Source: Polaromonas sp. C04
GTDB taxonomy: Bacteria > Pseudomonadota > Gammaproteobacteria > Burkholderiales > Burkholderiaceae_C
Reading direction: 5' to 3'
DNA: 64,000 bases
Assembly: GCF_002002705.1 (NCBI RefSeq)
Contig: NZ_MUNS01000030.1
Span: 62,001 to 126,000 of the forward strand
The notes under the pieces were generated by a model. It saw only the letters and a list, made by a program, of their open reading frames with translations. It had not been told where the DNA came from and did no database searches. The translations under genes were made by a program, and so were the position numbers. This document shows, in pieces, positions 1 through 7,851 of the stretch (the first letter of the stretch is position 1; each line of letters begins with the position of its first letter).

Positions 1-552
1 GCGCTGCAGGGCGCGCATGGCAAGGCGGTGGTCGGCGGCAACTGGGGCAGCACCACCCGGCCCGGCACGCTGACGCACTGGCCGGGTGGGCTGGCGCTGG
101 CGTTTCCGGCCGCGGGCAGCGTCAACGGGTGTCTGGTACTGGCCGAGGGCGACGTGAATCTGACCTTCAAGCGCTACATCGAGCGCCCCATCACGCTGAC
201 GATTGAGAACGACTACGTGACGAAGATCGAAGGCGCGGGCGTGGATGCCGAGCTGATGCGCAGCTACATCGCAGCGTGGTCCTCGAAAGAAGGCGACCGG
301 GACGCGTATGCCGTGAGCCACGTCGGCTACGGCCTGAACCCGGCCGCGCGCTGGGACAGCATGGCGCTGTACGACAAGCGCGACTTCAACGGCACCGAGC
401 TGCGCGCCTTTGCCGGCAATTTTCTCTACAGCACCGGCGCCAACGAGGTGGCCGGGCGCTATACGCAGGGGCATTTCGACCTGCCCCTGCGCCACTGCAC
501 CGTTGTGCTGGATGGCGCCATCGTGATCGATCAGGGACAAGTGGTGGCATGA
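1..552 (+). CDS. NicX/M29-like metal-dependent enzyme, C-terminal part (truncated by window edge)
   Basis: The reading frame is open from the first base, so the N-terminal half is missing; 183 residues are visible. The C-terminal run ending in GNFLYSTGANEVAG, a TQGHFDLPLRHC segment with the His-x-Asp pattern, and a final VVLDG motif resembles the family that unites M29 aminopeptidases with 2,5-dihydroxypyridine 5,6-dioxygenase (NicX). In that family the His and Asp residues belong to the metal centre. The next gene, an alpha/beta hydrolase, overlaps its stop by four bases (ATGA), so the two are probably translationally coupled. NicX followed by a NicD-like hydrolase would suit pyridine-ring catabolism, but the third gene, an acyl-CoA dehydrogenase, is not part of the classical nic pathway. 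The substrate is therefore open, and a plain M29-like peptidase remains possible. Confidence 0.6.
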   Translation, partial: ALQGAHGKAVVGGNWGSTTRPGTLTHWPGGLALAFPAAGSVNGCLVLAEGDVNLTFKRYIERPITLTIENDYVTKIEGAGVDAELMRSYIAAWSSKEGDRDAYAVSHVGYGLNPAARWDSMALYDKRDFNGTELRAFAGNFLYSTGANEVAGRYTQGHFDLPLRHCTVVLDGAIVIDQGQVVA

Positions 553-1349
553 CCCCGATACCGACCTTCGCCACGCTGGGCGCCGGCCCCACCATCCTCA
601 TGCTGCACGGCATCGGCGGCGGCAACCTGGCCTTTGCGCCGCAGGTGGAAACCTTCGCCGCGGCGGGCTACCGTGCCGTGGCCTGGGACATGCCCGGCTA
701 CGGCCACAGCGCGCCAATCGAGCCCTACACCTTCAAGGGGCTGGCGCAAAGCTGCATCGTGCTGATCGAAGGCCTGATGCACGGACAAAAATCCGCGAGC
801 GTGATTCTTTTGGGCCACAGCATGGGCGGCATGGTGGCACAGGAGGTGCTGGCGCGCCGGCCCGAACTCGTGAACCGGCTGATCCTGTGCGGCACCTCGC
901 CCGCGTTCGGCAAGCCCGATGGCGACTGGCAGCGTGATTTCGTGGCGCAACGCACGGCCCCGCTGGATGCCGGCCAGAGCATGGCCGAGATGGCCGATTC
1001 TCTGGTGCCGCAGATGATCGGCCCGGGCTCGCTGCCCGAAGGCGTGAAGCTGGCCAAGCACTGCATGGCGCAGGTCAGCCCCGCCACCTACCGGCGCGCG
1101 CTGCAGGCGCTGGTCACGTTCGACCGCAAGGCGAACCTGCCGAACATCCATGTGCCCACGCTCTTGGTGGCCGGCGAGTTTGACAAGAACGCGCCGCCCG
1201 CCGTGATGAAAAAAATGGCCGGCCAGATTGCCGGCAGCCGCTACGCCGAGCTGGCGGGCGTCGGCCACCTGCAGAACCTCGAAGCTCCCGACGAGTTCGA
1301 TGCGCTGGTGCTCGACTTTCTCGCGAGTTCACATAAAAACCTTCACTAG
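549..1349 (+). CDS. Alpha/beta-hydrolase fold enzyme
   Basis: A 266-residue cytosolic hydrolase. The start is the ATG overlapping the preceding stop; a longer in-frame extension upstream would run through the previous gene and is rejected. The oxyanion-hole HG lies at residues 20-21, the nucleophile elbow GHSMGG at about 89-94 (Ser91), the acid in GEFDKNAP, and the catalytic His in GVGHLQN near the C terminus. All triad positions are present, so it should be active. It has the size of meta-cleavage-product hydrolases and of N-formylmaleamate deformylase (NicD). The coupled NicX-like gene upstream makes an amide or C-C bond hydrolase acting on a ring-cleavage product a reasonable guess, but the sequence alone does not fix the substrate. 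Confidence 0.8.
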   Translation: MTPIPTFATLGAGPTILMLHGIGGGNLAFAPQVETFAAAGYRAVAWDMPGYGHSAPIEPYTFKGLAQSCIVLIEGLMHGQKSASVILLGHSMGGMVAQEVLARRPELVNRLILCGTSPAFGKPDGDWQRDFVAQRTAPLDAGQSMAEMADSLVPQMIGPGSLPEGVKLAKHCMAQVSPATYRRALQALVTFDRKANLPNIHVPTLLVAGEFDKNAPPAVMKKMAGQIAGSRYAELAGVGHLQNLEAPDEFDALVLDFLASSHKNLH

Positions 1350-1390
1350 CCCTTATGGGGCCGGAACTGTCAGCTATGAACGTTGTAGCA
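1346..1390 (+). repeat. Interspersed ~50-bp repeat, copy A
   Basis: This stretch has the layout of the other interspersed copies: an AGCCCTTATGGG block, a short variable spacer, then CAGCTATGAA and GTAG. It fills the gap between the hydrolase and the acyl-CoA dehydrogenase and contains both candidate start codons of the latter. Related copies are at 17269, 19383, 32694, 36167, 43141, 44397, 55740 and 58180. Confidence 0.6.
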
Positions 1391-2632
1391 AGCCTGTCTT
1401 TCACGCCGGCCGTGGGCGACCTGCCCTTTACCGCCCAGCAGCGCACGCTGCTGACGCTGGCGCACGCGCTGGGCCGCGACAAGTTCGCGGCGCGCGCGCC
1501 GCAGTGGGATGAGTCGGCGAGCTTCCCGTTTGCCAATTACGACGACTTGCGCGAGACCGGCCTGCTGGGCCTGTGCATCCCCGAAGCGCATGGCGGCCTG
1601 GGCGCGGACTACGCCACCTACATGATGGTGGCGGCCGAGATCGGGCGCTTTTGCGGCGCCACCGCGCTCACCTGGAACATGCACATCTGCTCGACCCTGT
1701 GGACCGGCGTGCTGGCCGACGGCATTCAGATGACCGAGACGCAGCGCGCGGAGCATGGGCGCCGGCGTGATCTGCACTTTGCGCGCGTCGTAAACGAGGG
1801 GGCGATCTACGCACAGCCGTTCTCGGAAGGCTCGGCGGCCGCGGCCGGGCGCGCACCGTTCGGCACCACGGCGCGCAAGGTCGAGGGCGGCTGGCTGATC
1901 AACGGCAAGAAAATCTTCGCGAGCCTGTCGGGCGCGGCGAACTACTACGGCGTGCTGTGCACGGAAGACAAAGGGGACCAGCACCCCGACGCGCACGACA
2001 CGCTGTACATCTCGGTGCCCGCCACGGCCGGGGGCTTTTCCATCAGCGGCGACTGGAACCCGCTGGGCATGCGCGGCACGGTCAGCCGCAACCTCACGTT
2101 CAAGGACGTGTTCGTGGGCGACGACGAGCAGCTCATGCCGCGCGGCATTTACTTCAAGGGCGCACAGACCTGGCCGGCCATGTTCTTCACGCTGTCGCCC
2201 ACCTACCTGGGCATCGCCAACGCGGCCTACGACTTCACGGTACGCTATCTGCGCGGCGAGGTGCCCGGCGAGCCGCCCGTGAAGCGCCGCCAGTACCCGA
2301 CCAAGCAGATCGCCGTGGCGCAGATGCGCATCCAGCTGGAGTCCATGCGCAGCCTGTTCACGCGCGCCATTGCCGAGGCCAAACCGAACCCGAGCAAGGA
2401 CGAGAAGCTGCGCCTGTACGCCGCGCACTACAGCGTGATGGAAGGCGCCAACGACATCGCGCGTCTCGCGCTGCGCACCTGCGGTGGCCAGAGCATGATG
2501 AAGCACCTGCCGCTGGAGCGCCTGTACCGCGACAGCCGCTGCGGCGCGCTGATGCTGCCCTGGACCGCCGAGCTGATCCTCGACCGCATGGGGCGCGAAA
2601 CCCTGTACGAGGCGGGCGAGCGCGACGAGTGA
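1376..2632 (+). CDS. Acyl-CoA dehydrogenase family protein
   Basis: A 418-residue flavoprotein of the acyl-CoA dehydrogenase fold. It has an N-terminal helical domain with the LCIPEAHGGLGADY motif, a central beta domain with the WLINGKKIFASLSGAANYY substrate/flavin region, and a C-terminal helical domain containing MEGANDIARLALRTCGGQ. Family members oxidise acyl-CoA thioesters or related substrates with FAD and pass electrons to ETF; some are monooxygenases or desulfurases of the same fold. ATG at 1376 is chosen; an in-frame ATG at 1355 would add seven residues, and neither has a good Shine-Dalgarno. Both candidate starts lie inside an interspersed repeat. It follows the hydrolase by 26 bases and probably shares its transcript. 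The specific substrate is unknown. Confidence 0.8.
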   Translation: MNVVASLSFTPAVGDLPFTAQQRTLLTLAHALGRDKFAARAPQWDESASFPFANYDDLRETGLLGLCIPEAHGGLGADYATYMMVAAEIGRFCGATALTWNMHICSTLWTGVLADGIQMTETQRAEHGRRRDLHFARVVNEGAIYAQPFSEGSAAAAGRAPFGTTARKVEGGWLINGKKIFASLSGAANYYGVLCTEDKGDQHPDAHDTLYISVPATAGGFSISGDWNPLGMRGTVSRNLTFKDVFVGDDEQLMPRGIYFKGAQTWPAMFFTLSPTYLGIANAAYDFTVRYLRGEVPGEPPVKRRQYPTKQIAVAQMRIQLESMRSLFTRAIAEAKPNPSKDEKLRLYAAHYSVMEGANDIARLALRTCGGQSMMKHLPLERLYRDSRCGALMLPWTAELILDRMGRETLYEAGERDE

Positions 2633-2649
2633 CGGCGCTAAGGCGGGCG

Positions 2650-3603
2650 TTATGGCGTTGCGGCGGGTGTCAGGGCGCCCGTCTGTAGCTCCAGGTGCCG
2701 GACCCAGGAGTCGTAGCCGCCCTTGAGCGGGCGCACCGAGGTGTAGCCGAGCTTGCGCAGACCATGCGCCGCGCGCACCGCCGTGGCGTCTCCGGGGCAG
2801 GCGCACAGGGTCACGATGTCACGGCCCTTGGCCCAATGGCTGACGGCCTGGGGTAAATCGTCCAGGCTGGCCTGCGCGGCGCCGGCCAGGGGCCCCGTCT
2901 GGGCGATCATGGCGGCGCCACGAAAGTCGAGCAGCAACGGCGGCGCGTCCGAGGCCAGCGCCGCCACCAGCTCCGATGGGGTGATGTGCGGGATGGTCTG
3001 CATTTGCCCAAAACGGTACTTCTGCCACAGCTTCCAGAGCAGCCAGGCCGCCAGGGCGAGCGCGATCACGGCGACGAGGCTCGCGCCGTGACTGCTCATG
3101 GCGTTGATGGCGATTTCCACCTGCGCACGCCACCACCACCCGACAAGAATCGCGAGCCCGGCCCACAGTGCCGCGCCCAGGCCCGCCGCCGCGAGAAAGC
3201 TCGGCAGCGGCATGCGCAGCGAGCCGGCGATGGGCGGCGCCACCGTGGAGAACCCGGGAACGAACTTGGCGATCACCAGCGACCACACGCCCCAGCGCAT
3301 GAAGCGCGCCTCCGTTTCCGACACGCAGGAGCCCGGATTGATGGACAACCGGCACAAGCCCGACAGGATGCGATAGCCAAAGGCGCGCCCGGCCAGGAAC
3401 CAGACGCCGTCGGCGAGCACCGACGCCAGCACGGCCGCCGCGAGCATTTGCATGGCCTGACCGGAGGAGGCGGCAAGGCTGCCGGCGACCAGCAGTGTCG
3501 GCACCGCCGGGACCGGCAGGCCCACTTGCTGCATCAGCACGCTGACGAACACGACCCACTCCGCGTGCTGCTGGATGGCCTGGATGATCGGCGTGATGTC
3601 CAT
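2650..3603 (-). CDS. DedA family membrane protein fused to a rhodanese domain
   Basis: A 317-residue protein with two parts. Residues about 10-190 are a DedA/VTT-type membrane domain with several hydrophobic segments and the KFVPGFSTVAPPIAG motif near 113-126, where many relatives have R in place of K. DedA proteins support membrane homeostasis and are implicated in polyprenyl-phosphate or lipid translocation. Residues about 205-310 are a rhodanese-like domain: LLLDFRGA, then LCACPGDATA with candidate catalytic Cys267 or Cys269, then GYTSVRPLKGG. Rhodaneses bind or transfer sulfane sulfur; membrane tethering suggests a redox or sulfur-relay role near the bilayer. It lies 69 bases downstream of the efflux gene on the same strand and could be read through from it. 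Confidence 0.85.
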   Translation of the reverse strand: MDITPIIQAIQQHAEWVVFVSVLMQQVGLPVPAVPTLLVAGSLAASSGQAMQMLAAAVLASVLADGVWFLAGRAFGYRILSGLCRLSINPGSCVSETEARFMRWGVWSLVIAKFVPGFSTVAPPIAGSLRMPLPSFLAAAGLGAALWAGLAILVGWWWRAQVEIAINAMSSHGASLVAVIALALAAWLLWKLWQKYRFGQMQTIPHITPSELVAALASDAPPLLLDFRGAAMIAQTGPLAGAAQASLDDLPQAVSHWAKGRDIVTLCACPGDATAVRAAHGLRKLGYTSVRPLKGGYDSWVRHLELQTGALTPAATP

Positions 3604-3672
3604 GGATACTATTTATCCTTCAATTGCGTCCGGGATTATGCGGGGGTTGGCGGCTCGGCGCAGAGGCAGCAC

Positions 3673-5259
3673 TCAGTGCGGTACTTCGACCGCGGCCGCG
3701 GCCTCGTCCGCATCGATCGCGCCAGCCGCCGCCGCCGCGTGGCGCGGGCTGCTCATGACCAGCAGCAGCGGGATGGCGGCCAGTGTCAGGACCGTCATGA
3801 TGCTGAAGTCGTTGATGTAGGCGATCAGCGTGCCCTGGCGCGTGACCTCGGCGTTCAGGATCGCCAGTCCCGTGGTTGTGGCCGGGTCCAGCATCGAGGG
3901 CAGGTTCACGAGGCCGGGGTTGCCGGGCACGACGGTCGCCGCCAGTTGCGCGTGCGCGGTGCTCGCGCCGCGCGTCAAAAGGGCCTGCACGATCGAGATG
4001 CCGACGCTTGAGCCGATGTTGCGCAGCAGGCTGTAGATGGGCGTGCCCTGATGCCGCAGCACCGGCGCCAGCGTGGCGAAGGTCGCGGTGGACAGCGGCA
4101 CGAAGGTGAAGCCGATGCCCAGCCCCTGGATAAAGCCCGAGACGATGATCAGGTTGGCGTCCATCTGCATCGTCAGGTGCGTCATCTGCCACAGCGCGAA
4201 CGCCGTGAGTCCGAAGCCGACCGCCATGATCGCGCGCACGTCGATGCGGTGCACCAGCCGCCCCACCACGATCATCGCCAGCATGGTGCCGACGCCGCGC
4301 GGCGCCGTCACCTCGCCGGTGTAGACCACCGGGTAGTCCATCAGGCTTTGCAGCAGGTTGGGCAGCAGCGCCATGGTGCCGTACAGGATCATGCCGACGA
4401 TGAACGCGAACAGCAGACCGGTGAGAAAATTGCGGTCCTTCAGCAGGTTGCGGTCGAAGAACGACACGCCCTGCGCGGTCCAGGTGTGCACCACGAAAAA
4501 GGCGAAGGCGACGAGCGCAGCGGCTGCCTCCAGCTTGATCTCCCAGGAGTCGAACCAGTCGAGCTGCTGGCCCCGGTCGAGGAACAGCTGCAGCATGCCG
4601 ATGGCCAGCGACAGCGTGGCGAAGCCGAAGATGTCCAGCCGCTCGCGTCCGGGCCGGCTCTCGGGCAGGTAGCGGGCAATGCCCCACAGCGCAAACAGGC
4701 CGACCGGCAGGTTGATGAAGAACACCCACCGCCAGTTGTAGCTTTCGGTCAGCCAGCCGCCGAGCAGTGGGCCCAGGATCGGACCCACCATGATGCCGGC
4801 GCCCCAGATCGCCATGGCCTGGCCGACCTTCTCGCGCGGGTTGATGTCGAGCAGCACGGCCTGCGACAGCGGCACCAGCGCCGCACCGAACACGCCCTGC
4901 AGCAAGCGCGCGAGCACGATGCCCACGAGCGAGGTCGACAGGCCACACAGCGCTGACGCGACCGTGAACCCGATCACCGAGATGAGGAACACCTTGCGCC
5001 GGCCCCATTGGCCGCACAGCCAGCCGGTCAGCGGCAGCGTGATCGCGGAGGCCACGATATAGGAGGTGAGCACCCACATGATCTGGTCCTGCGAGGCCTG
5101 CAGGCTGCCCTGCATGTGCGGCAGCGCGACGTTGGCGATCGTGGTGTCGAGCGCCTGCATGATGGTCGCCAGCATGATCGACAGGGTGATCATGCGGCGG
5201 TGCGGCACGCCGGCGTGGGTCGGTGCGCCTGCGGCGCCGGGGATGCTGACGGCACTCAT
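3673..5259 (-). CDS. DHA2-family (EmrB/QacA) MFS multidrug efflux transporter
   Basis: A 528-residue protein of about 14 transmembrane segments, the length expected for DHA2 proton antiporters. The N terminus shows the DHA2 signature LDTTIANVALP in helix 1, followed by GWLCGQWGRRKVFL, the loop 2-3 MFS motif A, and a GPILGPLLGGW antiporter motif C. The start is the ATG at 5259, which overlaps the marR stop (ATGA), so pump and regulator are translationally coupled. No EmrA/HlyD adaptor or TolC gene is adjacent, so it may act alone in the inner membrane. Its likely substrates are hydrophobic drugs or aromatic acids, with MarR as local repressor. Confidence 0.88.
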   Translation of the reverse strand: MSAVSIPGAAGAPTHAGVPHRRMITLSIMLATIMQALDTTIANVALPHMQGSLQASQDQIMWVLTSYIVASAITLPLTGWLCGQWGRRKVFLISVIGFTVASALCGLSTSLVGIVLARLLQGVFGAALVPLSQAVLLDINPREKVGQAMAIWGAGIMVGPILGPLLGGWLTESYNWRWVFFINLPVGLFALWGIARYLPESRPGRERLDIFGFATLSLAIGMLQLFLDRGQQLDWFDSWEIKLEAAAALVAFAFFVVHTWTAQGVSFFDRNLLKDRNFLTGLLFAFIVGMILYGTMALLPNLLQSLMDYPVVYTGEVTAPRGVGTMLAMIVVGRLVHRIDVRAIMAVGFGLTAFALWQMTHLTMQMDANLIIVSGFIQGLGIGFTFVPLSTATFATLAPVLRHQGTPIYSLLRNIGSSVGISIVQALLTRGASTAHAQLAATVVPGNPGLVNLPSMLDPATTTGLAILNAEVTRQGTLIAYINDFSIMTVLTLAAIPLLLVMSSPRHAAAAAGAIDADEAAAAVEVPH

Positions 5260-5723
5260 GCCGGCGCCTCCTCGTTCGTCGACAGGTTCACCAGGCCGCT
5301 GCGGGCCTTGCCGAGCAGGGCCAGCAGCTGCGCGCGTTCGGCCGGCGTGAGCGCGGCGAGCACGCGCGTGTTCAGCGTGTCGCCGATGCTCAGCGCGGCA
5401 CCGAGCGCTTCCTGGGCACGAGGCTCCAGGTGCACTTCGTTGACGCGGCGGTCGGTCGCGCTGGGCTGGCGGCGGATCCAGCCGGCCGCGGCCATGCGGT
5501 CGCACAGCCCGGCCACGCCCATCGCGCTCAGGCCGAGCCGGTGCGCCAGCTCGATTTGCGACATCGGCGCCTCATCGCCGTGCATCGCCAGCGCGCCGAG
5601 CAGGCGGCACTGCGCACGCGACAGGCCGATGCGCTCGCGCGCCAGCCGGTCGAACTGTTCCCCGTAAAGCTTGGCCACGTCGTTGACCAGGAAGCCGAAG
5701 CGCTGGCTGAAGTCTCTTTTCAT
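5256..5723 (-). CDS. MarR family transcriptional regulator
   Basis: A 155-residue winged-helix regulator. The MarR core includes LSRAQCRLLGALAMHG, a recognition region SQIELAHRLGLSAMGVAGLCDRM and a wing containing RQPSATDRRVNEVHL, where DRR is the conserved wing-tip motif. It is first in a two-gene unit with the efflux pump and divergent from a flavin monooxygenase gene 66 bases away. Typical MarR proteins repress their own operon until a phenolic ligand binds. The ATG lies only 10 bases after a consensus-like TATAAT on the minus strand, so the transcript would have almost no leader, and no Shine-Dalgarno is visible. Confidence 0.88.
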   Translation of the reverse strand: MKRDFSQRFGFLVNDVAKLYGEQFDRLARERIGLSRAQCRLLGALAMHGDEAPMSQIELAHRLGLSAMGVAGLCDRMAAAGWIRRQPSATDRRVNEVHLEPRAQEALGAALSIGDTLNTRVLAALTPAERAQLLALLGKARSGLVNLSTNEEAPA

Positions 5724-5751
5724 AAGTGGGTTGATTATAAATAGGCTTATG
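5721..5751 (-). promoter_or_regulatory. Candidate promoter and MarR operator
   Basis: Inverted arms CATAAG (5721-5726) and CTTATG (5746-5751) enclose an AT-rich centre holding a perfect TATAAT on the minus strand. The arms lie where a dimeric repressor would cover the marR promoter and possibly the divergent monooxygenase promoter. No convincing -35 box was seen. Confidence 0.45.
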
Positions 5752-5789
5752 AAATGGTGCTGACGGCCGCGGCATGCTAGCCTTGTGGC

Positions 5790-7250
5790 ATGAGCACGAT
5801 AGAAGTGGCCATCATCGGCGCCGGCATCGGCGGCCTGTGCGCCGCAATCCGGCTGCGCGCGGCGGGCGTCGCCTCGCTGGTGGTGCTCGAGCGCGCAAGC
5901 GAGGTGGGCGGCACCTGGCGCGACAACACCTATCCGGGCTGCGCCTGCGACGTGCCCTCGCATCTGTACTCGCTCTCGTTCGAGCCGAACCGCGGCTGGA
6001 CGCGGCCCTACTCGCAGCAAGCCGAGATTCAGGCCTATCTCCGGCGCGTGGTGAAGCAATACGGGCTGGACGCGGTGATCCGCTTCGGCCACGAGGTCGG
6101 CGCGCTGCGCTGGGACGCTGGCGCGCAGCACTGGCAGATCGAACGGGCGGGCCGGCCCATGCTGCAGGCGCGCCACGTCATCGTGGCCACCGGCCCGCTC
6201 AACAAACCGCTGCTGCCCAGCGTGCCGGGGCTGGACACGTTCGACGGCCCGGCATTCCACACGAGCCAGTGGCGCCACGACGTGAGCCTGCGGGGCAAGC
6301 GCATCGCCGTGGTCGGCACCGGCGCCAGCGCGGTGCAGGTCGTGCCCGAGATCGCGCCTGATGCCGCGCACCTCACGGTGTTCCAGCGCACGCCCGGCTG
6401 GGTGCTGCCGCGCCGGGACCGGCCCTACGGCCCGTTGCGGCGCTGGCTGTACGCCCATGTGCCGGGGCTGCAAACACTGGTGCGCTGGCGCATCTACTGG
6501 TTCAACGAATGGATCGGCATGGGCTTTCTGGGATCGGCCCGGATGCAGGCCCTGCTGCGCCGGCTCGCGCTGCAGCACCTGCGCCGCCAGGTCAGGGACG
6601 CCGCGCTGCGCGCCGCCCTCACGCCGGACTTCAACCCCGGCTGCAAGCGCCTGCTGTTCTCGAATACCTGGTTCCGTACGCTACAGCAGCCCAACGTGAG
6701 CCTGGTAACCCAGGCGGTGGCGCGCGTGACGCCGCAGGGAGTGGTCAGCAGCGACGGCAGGCTGCATCCGTGCGACGTGATCATCTGGGGCACCGGCTTT
6801 CGGGCCACCGAATTCATCACGCCCTTGCGCATTCACGGCGAGCGGGGCGAAGAGCTCTCCGAGCGCTGGCGCGCGCAGCCGGCGGCCACCCGGCTCGGTA
6901 TCACGGTGGCAGATTTTCCCAACCTCTTCATGCTGGTCGGCCCCAATACCGGGCTGGGCCACAACTCCATCATCTTCATGATCGAGGCGCAGCTGAACTA
7001 CATCGTGGGCGCACTGCGCAGCCTGCGCCAGCGCGGCCAGACCACGCTGCGCCTGCGCCCCGAAATTCAGGCCGACAACTACGCCGCGACGCAGCAGAAA
7101 ATGAAAACGACGGTCTGGTCGTCGGGCTGCCATAGCTGGTACCAGAACGCCGACGGACGCATCGACACGCTGTGGCCCGGCTTCACCTGGGAGTATTGGC
7201 GCCAGACGCGCCGGTTCGATCCGGCGCACTACGAGAGCGCGCCGCGCTGA
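5790..7250 (+). CDS. Flavin-containing (Baeyer-Villiger-type) monooxygenase
   Basis: A 486-residue NAD(P)H- and FAD-dependent monooxygenase. The first Rossmann motif GAGIGG is at residues 10-15. The Baeyer-Villiger fingerprint FxGxxxHxxxW is intact at about 151-161 (FDGPAFHTSQW), and the second nucleotide-binding motif VVGTGASAVQVVPEIA follows. These features place it with type I BVMOs, which insert oxygen next to a ketone carbonyl, rather than with plain N-hydroxylating FMOs. The length is slightly short for cyclohexanone monooxygenase (about 540) but normal for the 4-hydroxyacetophenone/steroid-type branch. It is transcribed divergently from marR-emrB, so a shared aromatic or ketone inducer is plausible. 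Substrate unknown. Confidence 0.85.
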   Translation: MSTIEVAIIGAGIGGLCAAIRLRAAGVASLVVLERASEVGGTWRDNTYPGCACDVPSHLYSLSFEPNRGWTRPYSQQAEIQAYLRRVVKQYGLDAVIRFGHEVGALRWDAGAQHWQIERAGRPMLQARHVIVATGPLNKPLLPSVPGLDTFDGPAFHTSQWRHDVSLRGKRIAVVGTGASAVQVVPEIAPDAAHLTVFQRTPGWVLPRRDRPYGPLRRWLYAHVPGLQTLVRWRIYWFNEWIGMGFLGSARMQALLRRLALQHLRRQVRDAALRAALTPDFNPGCKRLLFSNTWFRTLQQPNVSLVTQAVARVTPQGVVSSDGRLHPCDVIIWGTGFRATEFITPLRIHGERGEELSERWRAQPAATRLGITVADFPNLFMLVGPNTGLGHNSIIFMIEAQLNYIVGALRSLRQRGQTTLRLRPEIQADNYAATQQKMKTTVWSSGCHSWYQNADGRIDTLWPGFTWEYWRQTRRFDPAHYESAPR

Positions 7251-7262
7251 GGCGGGGCCCGC

Positions 7263-7685
7263 CTATTTGGCAAACAGCTGCGACGGATCGGCAAAGGCCT
7301 TGAATTCAATGGCATTACCGCACGGGTCCAGAAAGAACATGGTGGCCTGTTCGCCCACCTGGCCCTTGAAGCGCACGTGCGGCTCGATCACAAAGCGGGT
7401 GCCGGCCGCGCGCAGCTTGTCGGCCAACGCATGCCATTCGGTCATCGGCAGCACCAGGCCGAAGTGGCGCACCGGCACGTTGTCGCCGTCCACCGCGCTG
7501 GTGTTGTGATGGCCAGCCTCGGAAGGCGACAGATGCGCCACGATCTGGTGGCCATGGAAATCGAAATCAACCCAGTCGTCCGAGGATCGCCCTTCGGGGC
7601 AGCCCAGCAGGTCGCCATAAAAGGCGCGGGCCGCAGCCAGCGAAGTAACCGGGAAGGCCAGGTGAAACGGATACAAGGGGGACAT
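7263..7685 (-). CDS. VOC superfamily (glyoxalase/dioxygenase fold) protein
   Basis: A 140-residue protein with two beta-alpha-beta-beta-beta modules. Candidate metal ligands are His in YPFHLAFPV, His in VRHFGLVLP and Glu in GNAIEFKAF. The start at 7685 is chosen because GGAGAA lies just upstream; 24 extra codons further out lack such a site. Family members include glyoxalase I, fosfomycin-resistance proteins and extradiol dioxygenases. Nothing here separates these, and the gene is flanked by unrelated divergent and convergent neighbours, so its role is unassigned. Confidence 0.8.
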   Translation of the reverse strand: MSPLYPFHLAFPVTSLAAARAFYGDLLGCPEGRSSDDWVDFDFHGHQIVAHLSPSEAGHHNTSAVDGDNVPVRHFGLVLPMTEWHALADKLRAAGTRFVIEPHVRFKGQVGEQATMFFLDPCGNAIEFKAFADPSQLFAK

Positions 7686-7851
7686 TTCTTCTCCAGACGG
7701 CAGGGCTAGACGTGAGCGATCGGGCCAGTTTAGCGCGTCGGCGGATTTTGCGGACAACGTCTATAGTGGCTCCTTGCCGTTTCCGGGGTTGTGCGCACCT
7801 GCGAGGTCCATGCCGCTCCACCACGAACCACAACACACAAGGACGTCTACC

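Noticed and set aside
1370-2806. A 478-codon frame antisense to the acyl-CoA dehydrogenase
   Set aside because: Low-complexity Arg/His/Ala content typical of a shadow frame; the sense protein has clear family motifs.
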